Positions 9,648 to 23,100 of a stretch of DNA of 64,000 bases are shown piece by piece. The position numbers and the translations under genes were made by a program. Location: positions 1 through 64,000 of the forward strand of contig QNGE01002356.1 of assembly GCA_008508345.1 (NCBI GenBank). The letters are read 5' to 3'. Below the pieces are notes generated by a model, which did no database searches, was not told the origin of the DNA, and worked only from the letters and a program-made list of their open reading frames with translations. This DNA comes from Paragonimus westermani. Its lineage: Eukaryota; Platyhelminthes; Trematoda; Plagiorchiida; Troglotrematidae. Every line of letters begins with the position of its first letter. Positions within the stretch are counted from its first letter, which is position 1.

Positions 9648-12637
9648 CACCTACCGGAGTTACCTTAAACTATTTGAAAAATCCACCCACACACCACCTT
9701 GGTAAGGGTTAATTGATGTAACGTCATAATTTTTGAACTGATCTGCGAATGAAGCGAACTATTGTTTTCCGGATGCGTGTTTTGAAGCCTTGCAAACTGC
9801 ATTCATTTCTTCTCTGGCTACGCTTTTTTCGGTGGCTGATTCCACGGTTGAAGTGTTATTTAATTGTTTGTCGTTTTGTGTCGCCCGCGATCATTTGCCG
9901 CGATCGCGCACATTCCAGCGTGCCTCACACATGTGTGTTGAGGGACGTGCATTTTAATTTAGTTATAAAAAACGATGCCTTTTCTACCCGCTTCGAGAAC
10001 CCCAGGTAGATTACATATTTGCATTAGTCTAAGCTCTCTTGGCTCCATATATAAAACTTCACTTGGCGCGCCTGCTTATACTCCCTTAAGAGCAATACTT
10101 CTAGGTTAATACATCATTACAGCCGATCCACAAACAACATAGCTTTTTTAATAGCACATTCATGAAACGTACGGATTCGCCAATTGTGTAACTACGGCAA
10201 CTTTCATTAAGTTTTTCGGGTCTGACTTCTACAGTCGCGGTCTGTATGGTGCATCTGTTTTTGTGTTTTGTGTACACCGTCAGTTTCTCCCTCTTCCACA
10301 CGTTTGATACGTGAAAAGTTCGAAGACCTACTGAAGACAGATGTCTTACTCTGTTACTGGCGAGCAATAATGCAGAGAATGACTTCACGTTGCACGACTA
10401 AATTCCCTGTTAAAAAACAAATTTATAAAGACTGAGGCCAACAAAATCTAACGGGTCGTTTAACAAGATGATAGAACAAATCGTTGAAGTGCGCATATGT
10501 TAAAAGCGGTTGGAATCCACCGTGATGGCAGAACAGAGACTATCTACATGCAAAGCGGCACTGAGTCCAGGTCAGTGTGAGAAGCTTTTGCTAGCTATCA
10601 TAGTGGATCACGAGGCTCCAGTTCAATGTTTGTCTTCAGGCCGCCTGGAACTAGGAGCTTGACACGCTGACTACGACATCCAAAAAATGTAGGCTTTAGT
10701 TGCCAACCTACTTGTATTTTAGGCAACTGTGTAGCGTCCCTCCCAGTGTCACGTCTCAAACAACAGCTTAAATCCTTTTTGTTGGTGTTTAAGTGCTGGA
10801 GCTGGCATATATTCAATACACAGAAGTGGCGGTGAATTCTTTCGACTGGTGTTTGCGAAGTGAGTGCAGATAGATCAAGCGGCGTCTTATAGAAAAGCTG
10901 AAGGAGGCGATTTCGAGGTCGATGCTTTTTTCAGTGGCCGTTCGCATGAGATGGTTAGTATAACAACATCGCAAAACACACCTCTCAAGGAACTTTGAGA
11001 TTCCACCAAAATGAGATACGGCGAATTCGTACACAGAAGGTAGTGAGCACAATTATGGACAGTTGCTTCAAAAGTGCTGCCTTTCGGAGGGCACAGAGCA
11101 CTACTTTTAAAGATCACAATGTGGTTAGCCAGCTTCATGTAATTGACTCGAAAAAGCCACAATTGAACGACCATGCGCATTAATCAAACAGAAGCATACA
11201 GACTTCTCGCTGAAAGTATGGTTTATACTGAAATCACTTATGTACAATTAAGTGACAACCACGTCTAGGTTCGCTTATGAAACACCACAACACTCATACT
11301 GAAGTGTGCGAGGACGTGAACCGACAGATATCCCAGTCCGCAGTAATACCTGGGAGGAGGGAACTTTAATAGCCTCCGGAATCGGTCTTCGACTGAAGCC
11401 TCTTACACAAGTAGTAAGAAGAAGACAGATTGATTGTAGAAAGCAGTTGTTGTTCATGAGATAAAACCCCGTACTTTTAGATCCACATCAGTCTACCACT
11501 GGCTGGTTATCGTGGCACGTGCAAATGCACAAGGTGTAAATAGATTCCTGCAGTGCAGAACGAAATACTTGGCTGATAACGAAATGTTTGACATCTGAGC
11601 TGCTCATCCAATCTTTACATGTTAACCTAACGCAACGATTTGATTGGTTCATTGTTAGATCCTCTAGAGTGTTGGGGTTAACGAAAGCTGTGGATCGAGT
11701 GCATTGTCATCGCGCTGAATCACTTTTGCGAGCGCTCACTGAGCACACTTGACTCTCAGATGCGTTCTTCGGGTTAGGGTTGTTAAGCATAGCCGTATTT
11801 TATAATGCTCCTTGACCGCCTCGGCATGTTCTACCTAGCATTGTCCGTCGGTGATTTCTGGGTCAGTTTAACTGAAAGGCTAGCCAGAATGAGCCTATGA
11901 GTATTGTCGGGATTAGGGCGTTATGCACCAGTTCCTGCCCCACGCTCCACTGCGTTTGTGTGAACGATTCATTTCGGACGTCTGTGGAATGACAGAGCGG
12001 TTTCAGAGAGAATCCTAGGGTCACCTACAACTGGTACTTGATCCACTGGGATTGCCAGCGTGACGTTTCGGATTAAAATCTGTTACAGTTTATCGGCCAG
12101 ACTTTCCTGTGAACAAACTCGTCACGTTTCCGCGAACGTACTATTTTAAGGGTCGTAAATTACTGTTCAGTTAATCAAGAACAAGCTACGGATAAACGAA
12201 CCCCATTTCTCGCCAACCCTTCTGATCTTATCGGTCTTGACGCATATAAAGGTGATAGTTTCCTCAAAAGAACACGCGAAAAGCTGCCGCATTAAACGCA
12301 CCAACTTCACAGCCGTCTGTTTTGTTTTTCTGGGTCTGCGCTTGAATTACTTATATTCACTTCATAAACATAATCCCTAAGAATTTGATACCAAAATATC
12401 TGTGCGATGGACTTCTACCAACACCACTATTCAGATGGTGTAGCCAGCAAACTGGCGTGCACGATTCAAACCGAAGCGTAAAACGTGCTAATGGGACAGG
12501 CGCTGCTCAATAAGTAGTAAAAGGGTAGGTTGTTCGGTGGATGATTTTTTCATCTGAAGGTACAATTTTTAAGTTGAAATTAATGACGGCACCTCAACTT
12601 TGCGATTGATTTCTAAGATTTGTTTAAGGACTAATGC

Positions 12638-13203
12638 GTTGCGCTCTTTTATTTGCTATATACATTGGCGATCTTCTGGATGGTTGTTCCAACAGCAAAC
12701 CTTTTTACGCTGACGACTTGAACAGTTTGAAGTTTCGTTATCCTAATAAGCAACACAGCTGATGTCACGGAAGTCGATCTGAAGAAAGACATTGATATCT
12801 GCTTAATTGCGTAGACCAACATGTGGAGAATGAAGTGTCAGCTCTCAATCGCATTCAGCATGCGACCAACAAGCTGTTCACAAACCTGCGGCATCTGACT
12901 TGTGAGTCGCGTCTTGAAATTCTTGGTTCGTACCCGCTTGATTTTTCACAACCTTGTGAGGATATAACCTTAAGATGCACTTCAATGACGCAGAACTCGT
13001 CGGACGGTCCCTTATTCCAACCAAAGATGGTGGTCGACGAGGTCAAGACGGGAAACTTCATAAGCTCCGTCTTAAAATTCTTCTCGGTACTTTTTATACA
13101 GGATTACTAACTACTTGAACGCCCGTCCGTCTAAAGTGGTTAGTTGCCCCTCCCTGGAAGGTTTTAAAGCGTTGTTGGCTACACATCTATTTCAAACGTC
13201 TTG
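12638..13203 (+). mobile_element. LINE reverse transcriptase remnant (palm end to C-terminus)
   Basis: The + strand reads LLFAIYIGDLL and YADD (12706-12717), the catalytic box of a LINE reverse transcriptase. After a shift comes ALNRIQHATNKLFTNLRHL, SRLEILGSYPLDF and, further on, LEGFKALLATHL. This is the standard C-terminal run of CR1/Jockey-type RTs (R-x-Q-x-x-A-T-K-L, then L-x-x-L-x-P-L, ending in a F-K-x-x-L motif). Several frame changes and stops are present and no 5' part is visible, so it is a 5'-truncated dead copy. It lies about 0.9 kb upstream of MAPK15 exon 1. Confidence 0.75.
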
Positions 13204-14085
13204 TTTAAAATCATTCGCTGTTTCCAGCTATCATTGTATTTTGCAAAAGAATATCAACGACATGTTCCTAACTCCTCCGGTTTGCACATCAAGGGACGCT
13301 CGCTAATTAGCTGGGCGTACAAACTGACTGGATGCGAATGGTTTAGATCGCCAGCCTTGAATCTGCGTGCAACTGGAAGGTTGCCTTCTATTCCCTAGAC
13401 GTTCGTGTCAACGCACATCTATGTGCGTCATCAAACCCCCCACATTGACAAACTATCTGTTGCAGTCCATCGGCCTGAAGTTGGAAAAAACAATTGCCAC
13501 CGTTAGAAGTCTGTATTCAGTGTTGTAGTAACCGTTCACAGCATACTCCACCAACTCAGATAGTACGTAGGTTGAAAAAAACACTTCTCAAGCGACAAAT
13601 TTGATTTCTCTAGTGTGCTGTAGTGGACGTTAACACAGCTGGGTCATGATAACAACGTCCGCGTGTATGCGTTAAGCAGTTCGCGCAAGCACTAAGCGTT
13701 GTGTAATTTCAAACAAGCGACCCAAGCACACAACGTTAATAACAGATGAAAATAATGTGTAATGATAGACGAAGAAGTTGTTGAACACCACGGCATCATA
13801 GTGTAGTGTTCTTTAATAACAGTAAATTCTGGGATAACCTGATCAGTCGGAAATAGTTGAACAATAACATAGTTACCACACGAAACATGGAAAAGCGTTC
13901 ACCATATATCACAAGAATTAGTAGCAACAGATAATTTTATTCTTGTAATGCAACTTCACAAGATAATAAAAGCACCAGCGACGACCTTGAGAAACGACTT
14001 TTGTTAAAGTTGGTAAAAAGCCCCGCTGCAACCAAATATGTTTCTATGATAAACAATATATATTTGTGGAGAAATCGATCATATA
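13204..14085. other. Upstream region of the MAPK15-like gene
   Basis: This is AT-rich sequence between the LINE remnant and the MAPK15 start codon. It should hold the promoter and 5' untranslated region, but I see no convincing TATA box at a fixed distance and no splice acceptor that would prove an upstream non-coding exon. Confidence 0.35.
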
Positions 14086-14151
14086 ATGACTTCCGAACTC
14101 GAACCTCACATAATAAAGCGATTTGAAATCAAAAAGCGGCTAGGAAAAGGA
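14086..14151 (+). CDS. MAPK15: MAPK15 exon 1 (residues 1-22)
   Basis: The exon starts at ATG and reads [15 protein letters not shown] through to RLGKG, then a GTAAGT donor. It matches the family N-terminus (short leader, then I-x-(K/R)-R-(Y/F) and the first half of the Gly-rich loop). It ends in phase 0. This is the only ATG that gives the expected MAPK15 N-terminal length. Confidence 0.88.
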
Positions 14152-17100
14152 GTAAGTTGAAGTCCTACGGTTCAGGAACCAAATTTGTGGAAAACTTGTT
14201 TGAAGTGAATTTTGGAATCATTTTAGAGAAGAATTTCGTATCTAATAGTATAGTAGTGATGATGGATGCTCGTACATAGGTCAACTCTGTGTACCCACCT
14301 CACGTGTCTTATTCCAATGAAATGACATAACTATATCACTGTAATTATATATATATTATATATATAATATATTATATATATACATATGGATCCCGTAAAA
14401 TTATGGTTATAGACTAGATTAACGTGGTTCATATGTGCTCGTAATTAGAAATAAATGTGTGTTCACCTGCAAACCATCCGCATTACTGACCGGTCAAAAA
14501 ATATTATAACTTCACGATTGTGAAATTGGAGTGATTCATGTATACACAACGTGTGATGTAAAATTAATCAATGAATAATCAATCAACTGTCAGGTTGCTA
14601 ATGAAAACGTCAAACAGAATTTCTGGACGGTTAAATTATTCCACGCGTAATACCACAGAGACACGCGCAATGATGATGAAGCGTGAGAAAATAATTACGA
14701 AATCTGACCAGATGCTGCAACATTATAAAACAAATAATGATGAGCAATACAAATTTCAAAGCTGGAAGCAGAGCTTACTGAAATAAATTTTCAAGAGTTG
14801 CATCCATACGTTACGAACGGACTGTAGGGAAACGTCATGTTTAATTTCCTTTCGGGTATCTCGCGTATCTGTTTTGAAAGTGTGACTTTTCAGGTTGATA
14901 TTGGCTCATGGAAAACAGTATTCATGGTTTCAGTAACTGGTATGCGGTTGCGTAGCTGATAGTCCAATTTCTTCCGGGTCTGTACCCACTCTTCTTCTGG
15001 TATCATGCGGGTTTCAGCTTTTCTTAAATGGGATAATGAAAAATCTGATGTAGCACTGCTTTCTGTAAATATAGTGTCAATGTAGAAGCAACAGACGCGG
15101 GAAAATGTAAGACATCAACATCCGCCCACTAGTTTTAGCAAACAAGCTAACTTCTTATAATGTCTTAGATTACATCTTAAAGCAGGCGTTAATGACACTG
15201 AGGAGAAGGCTATTCCAATGTGCTATCACTCTCTGAGAAGGAAATTTTTGTCTGACGGGTGTCTGAAGTTTCTTTGTAAGTAAATTCATAGTGTGACCTC
15301 CAAGTTCACTTGGACCTAGGAGAATGAACAATCTTTCTTTCACCTATCCAGGATAAAGGGAAAAATAATGGAGAATCCTCTCTAGAATATTCGGTATTAC
15401 ACAGGGTGAGAATCGAGGATTTTGAGCCAAGTCTCGTACAAAACGCCTCAAAGACCTACTACGATAAGCCGAGCGACTGAATTGCACTACTACTGTTTGG
15501 CAGTGAAGCAGAAGCATGGGCTGCAAAACTGCAGTAACTGCAGGAAAAAATCAAAAAGAAACACTGGTGTGCAGCGTGGCATGCTGGGATTCTGAATACA
15601 TAAAGGAACTGAGCACTGACTTTTCACATCCCCGCTTATCTGAGACCTACTTCTTACTTAGGCCACTGAGTAGGTTTACAGTCATGTTGAAGTGTACAGC
15701 CCATTTACAGGTTTTCTGAATAAATAACCGTTGCGTCATCCGTCTTCTTAGGTCAAAACATTAGTACGATTTTGGTCGCCGCTTGTTGAACCCGCCTGAG
15801 TGCATTTCTGTCCTTCTTGAGACCAGAATAAAAAAATAAGTGGGCTTTTTTGAGCACTGGTCGAAAATAAACCTCCCAAGATGCATGGAAGGCTTTTCTG
15901 TCGGCGTGGGAAACGTCCGTTTAATCGCACCTTATAGAGCAAATGTCCTTCGGCTGCTATTTTGTGATGAAGTGAGTAAAACAAGCAGGAGGATAAACTT
16001 ATATCCACGTATATTTCACGACACACCTTGACAACATACAATTATTTTTTCTATATTAGGCCGGATTGGTACTGCTTGTCAGACGATCGATTCTTGTTTG
16101 CCAAAGCCGAAAAAGTTCTAGTGAACAAATATTTATGCTTTGCAAGACTTCCATTGATAAGGACAGATTTTTAACCTATTAATCACTTTATTGACACGGC
16201 TTTAGTGAGTCTCGAATAGCAGTTTATACTATTTAAAAGCGGATCAAGTCACATCCGTTTGCGAGTTACTGTTGAATGACACTTTTTGTGGAACCGCAAA
16301 TTGATGGATTGAACGGACGGAGAAAATTGCCTAAGTAGCGCTAAAGCTCCATCAGTCTTTCTCATACACACAACCGTGTTGAGAAAACATGACACTGGAT
16401 TCAAAACGAAAATCCCTAGATCTTTTTACCGTGAAGCATCTGGGAATGAAGAGCATTTGAATGATAAACAAGACTAAGTAAGCTATGAGTGTGTACAGTC
16501 CTACGCTTTCAGGAGCTAACGTCTTGCTAGCTGAGCTAAGAAAGGCAACATACCCGTTTTCTAGAAAGAAAAGTATCCAGCGACCGATAAATTTCAACTT
16601 TTCCAGCATAGAATGAAAGCAGAGACCAAGTTCAAATAGAAATGTCACTGTTAATGATAAGGACAGAAGCGGGCCAGCCACAGAACCGTGGGAATGTCAC
16701 TAAAGCTTCATTGACAATCAAAGTACCCATATTTGACGTGTACGTGATAGTATCGATTGATAATCTGCAACTCCAACAGAGCTAAAGCTTGTCAACATCT
16801 GACTGCATTACTAATCAAAAGCTTCGACATCAATATGAACACTATGATGGGATTAGCTCTTCTACTGGTCGCTAGCTATAACTGAGTTTGTTGATTACAG
16901 TTGATCATCGTAAAACCCGTGTCGCTCACCAGTGAAGAAGCTGTAAGGAACTAGCTGATCGTCGAAAGAGTCGTATAGGAGAGCCTCCAACATAGCTGAC
17001 AAACAGGACAGCATAGCGACTGAACGATAATTACCGGGAAACCTGAGTAATATTAAGAGGCTTTTAACTTCAGGCAGCTTGACCACTTAGCGTGCACTGA

Positions 17101-20100
17101 GTGAGTAACAGAGCGCAGGACTAAGTAAGATGTTTGATCGCCTCCAGAAAGAACATTAACAAAATACCGTTGAGATAATATAACAAATGAAACTGGAAAG
17201 AGATAGCTCTTTGAGATGGTTTTGGAGAAAGTATTTACAGTGCTGTTCTCGTCTATCATGTCGTTACTTTACTTATAAGTAAGCATATAAGAGAATCACG
17301 GCGTTTATATGGGGGTTCATTAAATTTCTACCCAAAACTAAAATGAGTATTATAACTTTAGCTATGACTACGAATTTCTGGTCACAATGGGTACAGTAAT
17401 CAATTACACGGCGGGAACCACAGTGATCTTTGAATCAAAACAGGCTTAAACTGAACAAACAGATTTTTTCAGTCTGCCAGTTGTAGGCTGCATGCAACAG
17501 GGCTAATGATAATGGAAACAGCCTTGTAGAAGGAATGATTCTATGCAGAGTTTACAAAACTGAGTTATCATTAGCTTCAGTTTGGCATCACATACTTAAT
17601 TAATGACGAAACTCGCGGATAACAATACTGTCCTACATTTGCAAGGGACAACATTCTCTTACTGACATGTTTGTCAAATGTCTAATAGCAAAAGTGTTGT
17701 CTTCTGTGGTCCGCGTGTGCACGATGAAAGCCTTGCTTGAGTAAAATGTGTTTCATGATATGCGATTCACTTAAGAATGTTGTGAAAAAACATTCTCATT
17801 GATGTGTTAGATGTGATACGTCGAATATTTTTTGTTTATGCCCGCATTTTGTGTGTTACACTGTACTTTGCTTTTGCTGACTGCCATTGTCCGTAAAACT
17901 GATACAACCTTTGGACACGAGACAACATAGGATTATAATTGAATTTGCAGGAAGTTCAACTTCAGTTGGCTCAAACAGATATTCTTCGGGCTTTCGGCAC
18001 GGCTTTATGTCGCAGACTAAAAGCGACAAAAATTAATGCTGGCTTCAAAACTCACTAGTGACTATATCGTGAGTATGTAGTTGCGTTCTTAAGTAGTTAT
18101 CAACACATACATTTGCTTTCAAGACCAACAAGTTGAAAAGACAACACTATTTGTTTTAAAATGAAAAGCGTAAATCGTGCAGCTTGTAAGTAGATTCCTC
18201 TGGGGTATATATAGTATTTACTCAGAAAGTCTACCAGTGTTATTTAACTAAAACTAATAAAAAGATGTGAATCGGTTTTCGATACTTCTAGAGGTAACTT
18301 TTACCTATGAAATTACTCGTAATCGTTTTTGTGTAGGCTAAACTATAACGCTGAATATTAAAAATCATGGTAAAGTGGTGCATTTGTTAGTATACAGCAG
18401 CTCTTATACTGAGATTTGGCGCCAATTTGTTCCCCTGAATAAAAATCCAGAGACCGTTAACCTCGGTCGGAAGTCAATCATAAATTGATAGAACCCGATT
18501 TCTAACTGCTGAATCATACTTGTGGTAGACCTGTTCAAAGAACTGAGATAGTTTATTAGGACTAAATTCGCACTCATTGAACGTAATCTCACTTCAAGTA
18601 CTTAGTCAAACTAATTCATAATACTCATGAAAACGTGATGATACTGTAAAATGTTTTTCCCAAAAGCCCGGTATAGAGACCCTAAGAATGGTTTATGGTC
18701 AGTCTGAGGAAAGTTAAAGAATCTATTATAAATCGGATGTGGTAAATTGCTTGATGTTTTCTAAGTTGAAAATATGGTGAGCAAAATGAAATTATTTGAA
18801 CTGGATAGGTAAATTGAACCAAAAGTTTGCTCAGACTGGTAGCTTGGATAAAACATTCTGCGAAGGTACATTAGGTTTTTGTCTCCCAAAACTGATGGGT
18901 TCCTGTAGGCACTCTGAATAAATCGGAATTTTTCCAGTGCTTTCGTCAAACATTTCATCAAAACCAATTCCTGTAGTATTTTTCCCGAACTAAAAAGTTA
19001 CTGATTATAAACGAGGATATTTCCAATAATGGTCAGATTGCTACATTTATTCGTTCAGTGTATTATAATGACTTGGTCCTGTAAGGCTTTCAAAGAAACT
19101 TCACAAAATCAACCCTACCATGGAGAGTATTCTGCAAGTCGTACCAACTACTTCCTTGTAAGAAAATGGGTATAACATGGTTCAAACCATATGCCTGTGC
19201 GTAAACACTGCGTTTGATTGCTCAAAAAGTCAAATAAAAACTAAATCAATTAATTGCAAACTAATTTTTTCTCGTTTATCGCAATGTACGTTCAGATAAG
19301 GAGACTGACGATCACAACTTGCTGGTTTAAAAGCCGCAGCTTTTTAGCTGCTACTGCTACGGAAGTTGCAGTTTCTTAAGCAGGACATCGACAGCCACCT
19401 TGACGTTGTTATGAAGACAAAGCTTGCCCCTCATTTGAAACTCAGGTTTCCAATTGCAAATCACGGGCACCTTTATGTTTGCATGCTTAGTTCACGGTGG
19501 CTCTGTTTTCCACTGCGACACTACATTGGCAGTAAACAAGGAGTGCTTTTGCCATTGAGAGCCAGTGCCAGTTACTAATGTGATAATGCAGAACATAGGA
19601 AAAAGGTGGAGAATGAGAACGCCGACGTATCACTAGCAGCCGTGAATGTTTTTGCTTTTAAGTAAATCTACCATATCACTGGTTAACCGATCTTACTTAG
19701 GTACAGCTGAATACAGGGTGATTTGACTTGGTCTTGTCCTGAACCTCCTGGTCATGCATAATTACCTGAGAGTAAAATCTCACAAAAGTACGGTAACTAA
19801 CTTATAGGAGATAAACCAATTGGTGGAAACCTGGGAGTACACACACAATCGAGTGTGCATCGAATGATCTGAAAACATATCATTGTAAAATGTAGTTTGA
19901 GAAAGGTCGGAGATACTAAGGTTACAAACTATGAATAATTACGAACGAGTTTGTGGAAGAACCTATGAGGAAAGCGCGAACTGAAATAGAGTACACAAAG
20001 CGGGCTAACACTTTGTGTGTGATTGAGACTCCTGCTTAATCTCCTGCAAGTACACTAATAGCCAATCAGTTTAGTATATTGGCCTGATTTCCGGAAATTT

Positions 20101-23100
20101 TGCATCATGTCTGATTTCGAATTCATTTACTGACGACGTTGTGACAAGGTGCTGATGATAGGGCAAATTCGACGGCCGAATAGCTGTCTGTTGGTCAGAC
20201 GGCTTTTGTAAGGTTGCGCTTTCCGCTAGCTTATCGTGAATTGAATGCTTATTCTAAATGGATTGGTGTTGACGGAAGATAACGTATGTTAATATAAGGT
20301 TTTCTCAAACTTGCCAACTTTGAGATGAGAACTACCTGAATTCGCAAAGTTGTTTCAGAAAAGTTGACGGTAAACACGGTGTCGTAATCCGTCTTGTGGT
20401 TTTTTATCCTATCCTAATGACGAAACAAATCTACTCAACAATTCAGAGTAGTCAACTCAGCTGGAGGGATGAGGGCATGGTGAATGTAGTAGGACAGCAA
20501 TCTGAGTGAAACAATTCAACTTGCCTGAATATTGGTCCCCGTCAGCCACTGATATTAATCTACATGTTAGATAGCAGTCTTCCTAAACAGTCATTACTTG
20601 AATGAGTTCACTAGTAGCCGTGCCAAATTTTCACTGTCACTAAAGCGTAAGGTTTGACCTGAATGGCGAAATTCCATAACCCTGCATTTGGTCATGCCGA
20701 ACAAGTGCCGGCTATTTGTAATCCGGTGTACCAGTTGTTAACTTTTTGCCTATATTTCTTTTCCCCTTCTTTGTTATTTTTTACGTGTACACTTTTAGAG
20801 CCATCAGTTCATACTAGCAGTGAGGAATTTTAAAACTGTGGATTCTAATCCTGAGTGAAATGCGTAACTTCGTTCTTGGTGTGCAACGTCTTGGCACACC
20901 GCTGGTCTCGAAACATCGGCTGGTCAGTGCACCTCTGATATTTCTACTAGGAAAAGAACTTCGAAAATGTAACGGATGGAAAATCATTTGGTCTTCGCAT
21001 GTGGAGCTCCGTGAGCCGTGTTAAGCGGTCTGCTCTATTGAAAGCTTTAGCGAAAATTAATGAGCGAACAGTGGTTTGTGATTGAACATTACAAACATGA
21101 AAAACGCCATGAATTCCGTGGTGACCGAAACTGATGAAATTCTTACGAACGTCCCCTATAAAAATAGGTGACGTCGTGCAGACCTTCAGAATTTTTGGAA
21201 CAGGTCCTTCTCTAGATATTAAATTGGCGGTTCACGTAGTGGTGAAGACAGCAGGGTGGAAGGCAAAAACGTGTTAATGCCGGCCTCTTCCCACTGTCCT
21301 ATCGAGCTTAGCTCTCACGCACCTCTCGATCTTCATTTCTAACATTTACCCTCCAGGTCCCACAACAGATATATCTAGTCATAGTTACAGTGGGCCGGCA
21401 GTTTCCATCTCTTGGCATTCAGATTCAGGCCTCCCTCATACCATGCTTAGATGTAGAAGGCAAATTAATATAGTGCTTTCAACATCCACACGCTAAAACA
21501 GACTGGTCAGCAGGCTGCTCTCAAACGAACGTTAGACTCTATGAATGTCGAGGTCTTTTATATCTTGGGGACTATAATCTTTGACAGTAATCAACATACG
21601 GAAATACCTGCACCCGCATTGTCTACCTGATACCGGTATTACATTTTGGGCGACCCCATGGCCGCCGTTACCTGCCAGACTGGAGCAGGTTTAGTGTTCA
21701 CCACGACGGCCACTGTCGTATTAGTAAATTGTATTCCTGTTAATGACAAATTTTGTGCCGTCCGCTTGACAGGTTCTAATAAAGCCAGCTCTAGACGCGA
21801 AACCTTCATAATCCTATCCATTGTGTCAGCTTATGCTCCGACTGACTGTAGTGACACCGGTGTCAAGGACGCCTTTTACTAGGATCTGGCCGCGACACCA
21901 GTGAGTAAGCAACGAAGAGGTTAGAAAGTGGGTATTTGAGGGTGATTATCAAACAAGTTCTCATGTTTACTCCTCACGTTTGTGAAGAAATACGTAATTG
22001 AGTCGTACTGAAGATGCTAGGAAGTCGTCTGCCAAACCGAACACTCTTGGTCGACGCTGCGGCTGACTGGCTCGAGGTGCGATACGAACAGATGGTGAGC
22101 TGGCGTAAAGAAGTGAAATCTTTCACGGAGGGGTTGATTGCTTTAGATCGGGTTCGTCTCTCAGGCTAAGGCCCTCTCGACCGTCAGAGCCGATAGCCGG
22201 AAACGTTAGGTGAGAGAGAGGCTAACTAGGATCAGTAATGTTAATGTTGTCGTGGTTTGGCTGAGTTGTCTGTGAAGCGACTGTACTTAAGGACGTGGGG
22301 CAGTGGAGGTCTTAAGGAGGCTGTCTTGTTGATGAAACCTTACTTTCAATTACAGCTTGGTTGTTTGTTTGCAAGGTGTATACACCCCGATGTTGATGGT
22401 TTGATTACAGACGCGATTATTTTTGGTAGTTAGGTCCTTTCCACTCCCCCTCTTCTTTGTTCTCTCTTCCCACACATGGTTTGCTGTTTCCTTCTTCGTG
22501 TGTGTGTGGCAGTTAAGCACCAGTGTACTGGTGTACTGCTGTGTACGACGGTATTGATATGATGGCCACAACTTATCACCGCATTTATTAATTTTAGAAA
22601 AAACAAAGTCAAGACATAGAAGCTATTCACAGTATTGACAACTTTTGGGAAGATGTGTGTGGGGCAGAACTGTGGTTCAGCCACTCGTGTATATTCGGTA
22701 CTGTCTGCAGTCATAAGGCTCAGAGATTGACCTTCGAAGATCTAGTACCATTCATACTATTAACGGCGTCTCAACTGTTTTCAGTATTGGAAACTACAGT
22801 AATGCAGGGCAGGTTAATAATGACGTCAACGCTTGCCAAATTAAGATGTAGTTTTTGACGGCTTACTAGATAAGAATGGCTCTTTCTGTGTTGTGTTCTT
22901 CCTGTGCGACGAATAGCTGATCCAAACTGATCAGGTTGCTCTTAGTAAGTGCCTGGTACAGCGTCTAAGTGAGGTTCGCCTGTCGAGTTGTCCATAAAAT
23001 CCAGTTGGAGCCCACCTAAGAAAAAACTTAGTGATCACCTCCACGGTGTTGCGTGTGATCATTAAATGAAGGATAGGCCCTAAAATCTGACCAAAGACTA

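Larger units (their letters stand above)
9152..12637. other. Non-genic stretch with possible LTR remnant
   Basis: If the Gypsy call is right, its 5' LTR would begin just above 9151, but I could not define its outer edge. The stretch contains the 51-bp direct repeats at 9306 and 9597. Several minus-strand open frames of 60-97 codons occur at 9301-9595 and 10101-11457. None has a recognisable domain or splice context, so I do not call genes. The rest shows nothing I can name. Confidence 0.4.

Noticed and set aside
10101..11180. Several minus-strand frames of 72-97 codons in a row
   Set aside because: I tried to read them as a LINE or Gypsy polymerase, but no motif appears in order. Left unassigned.
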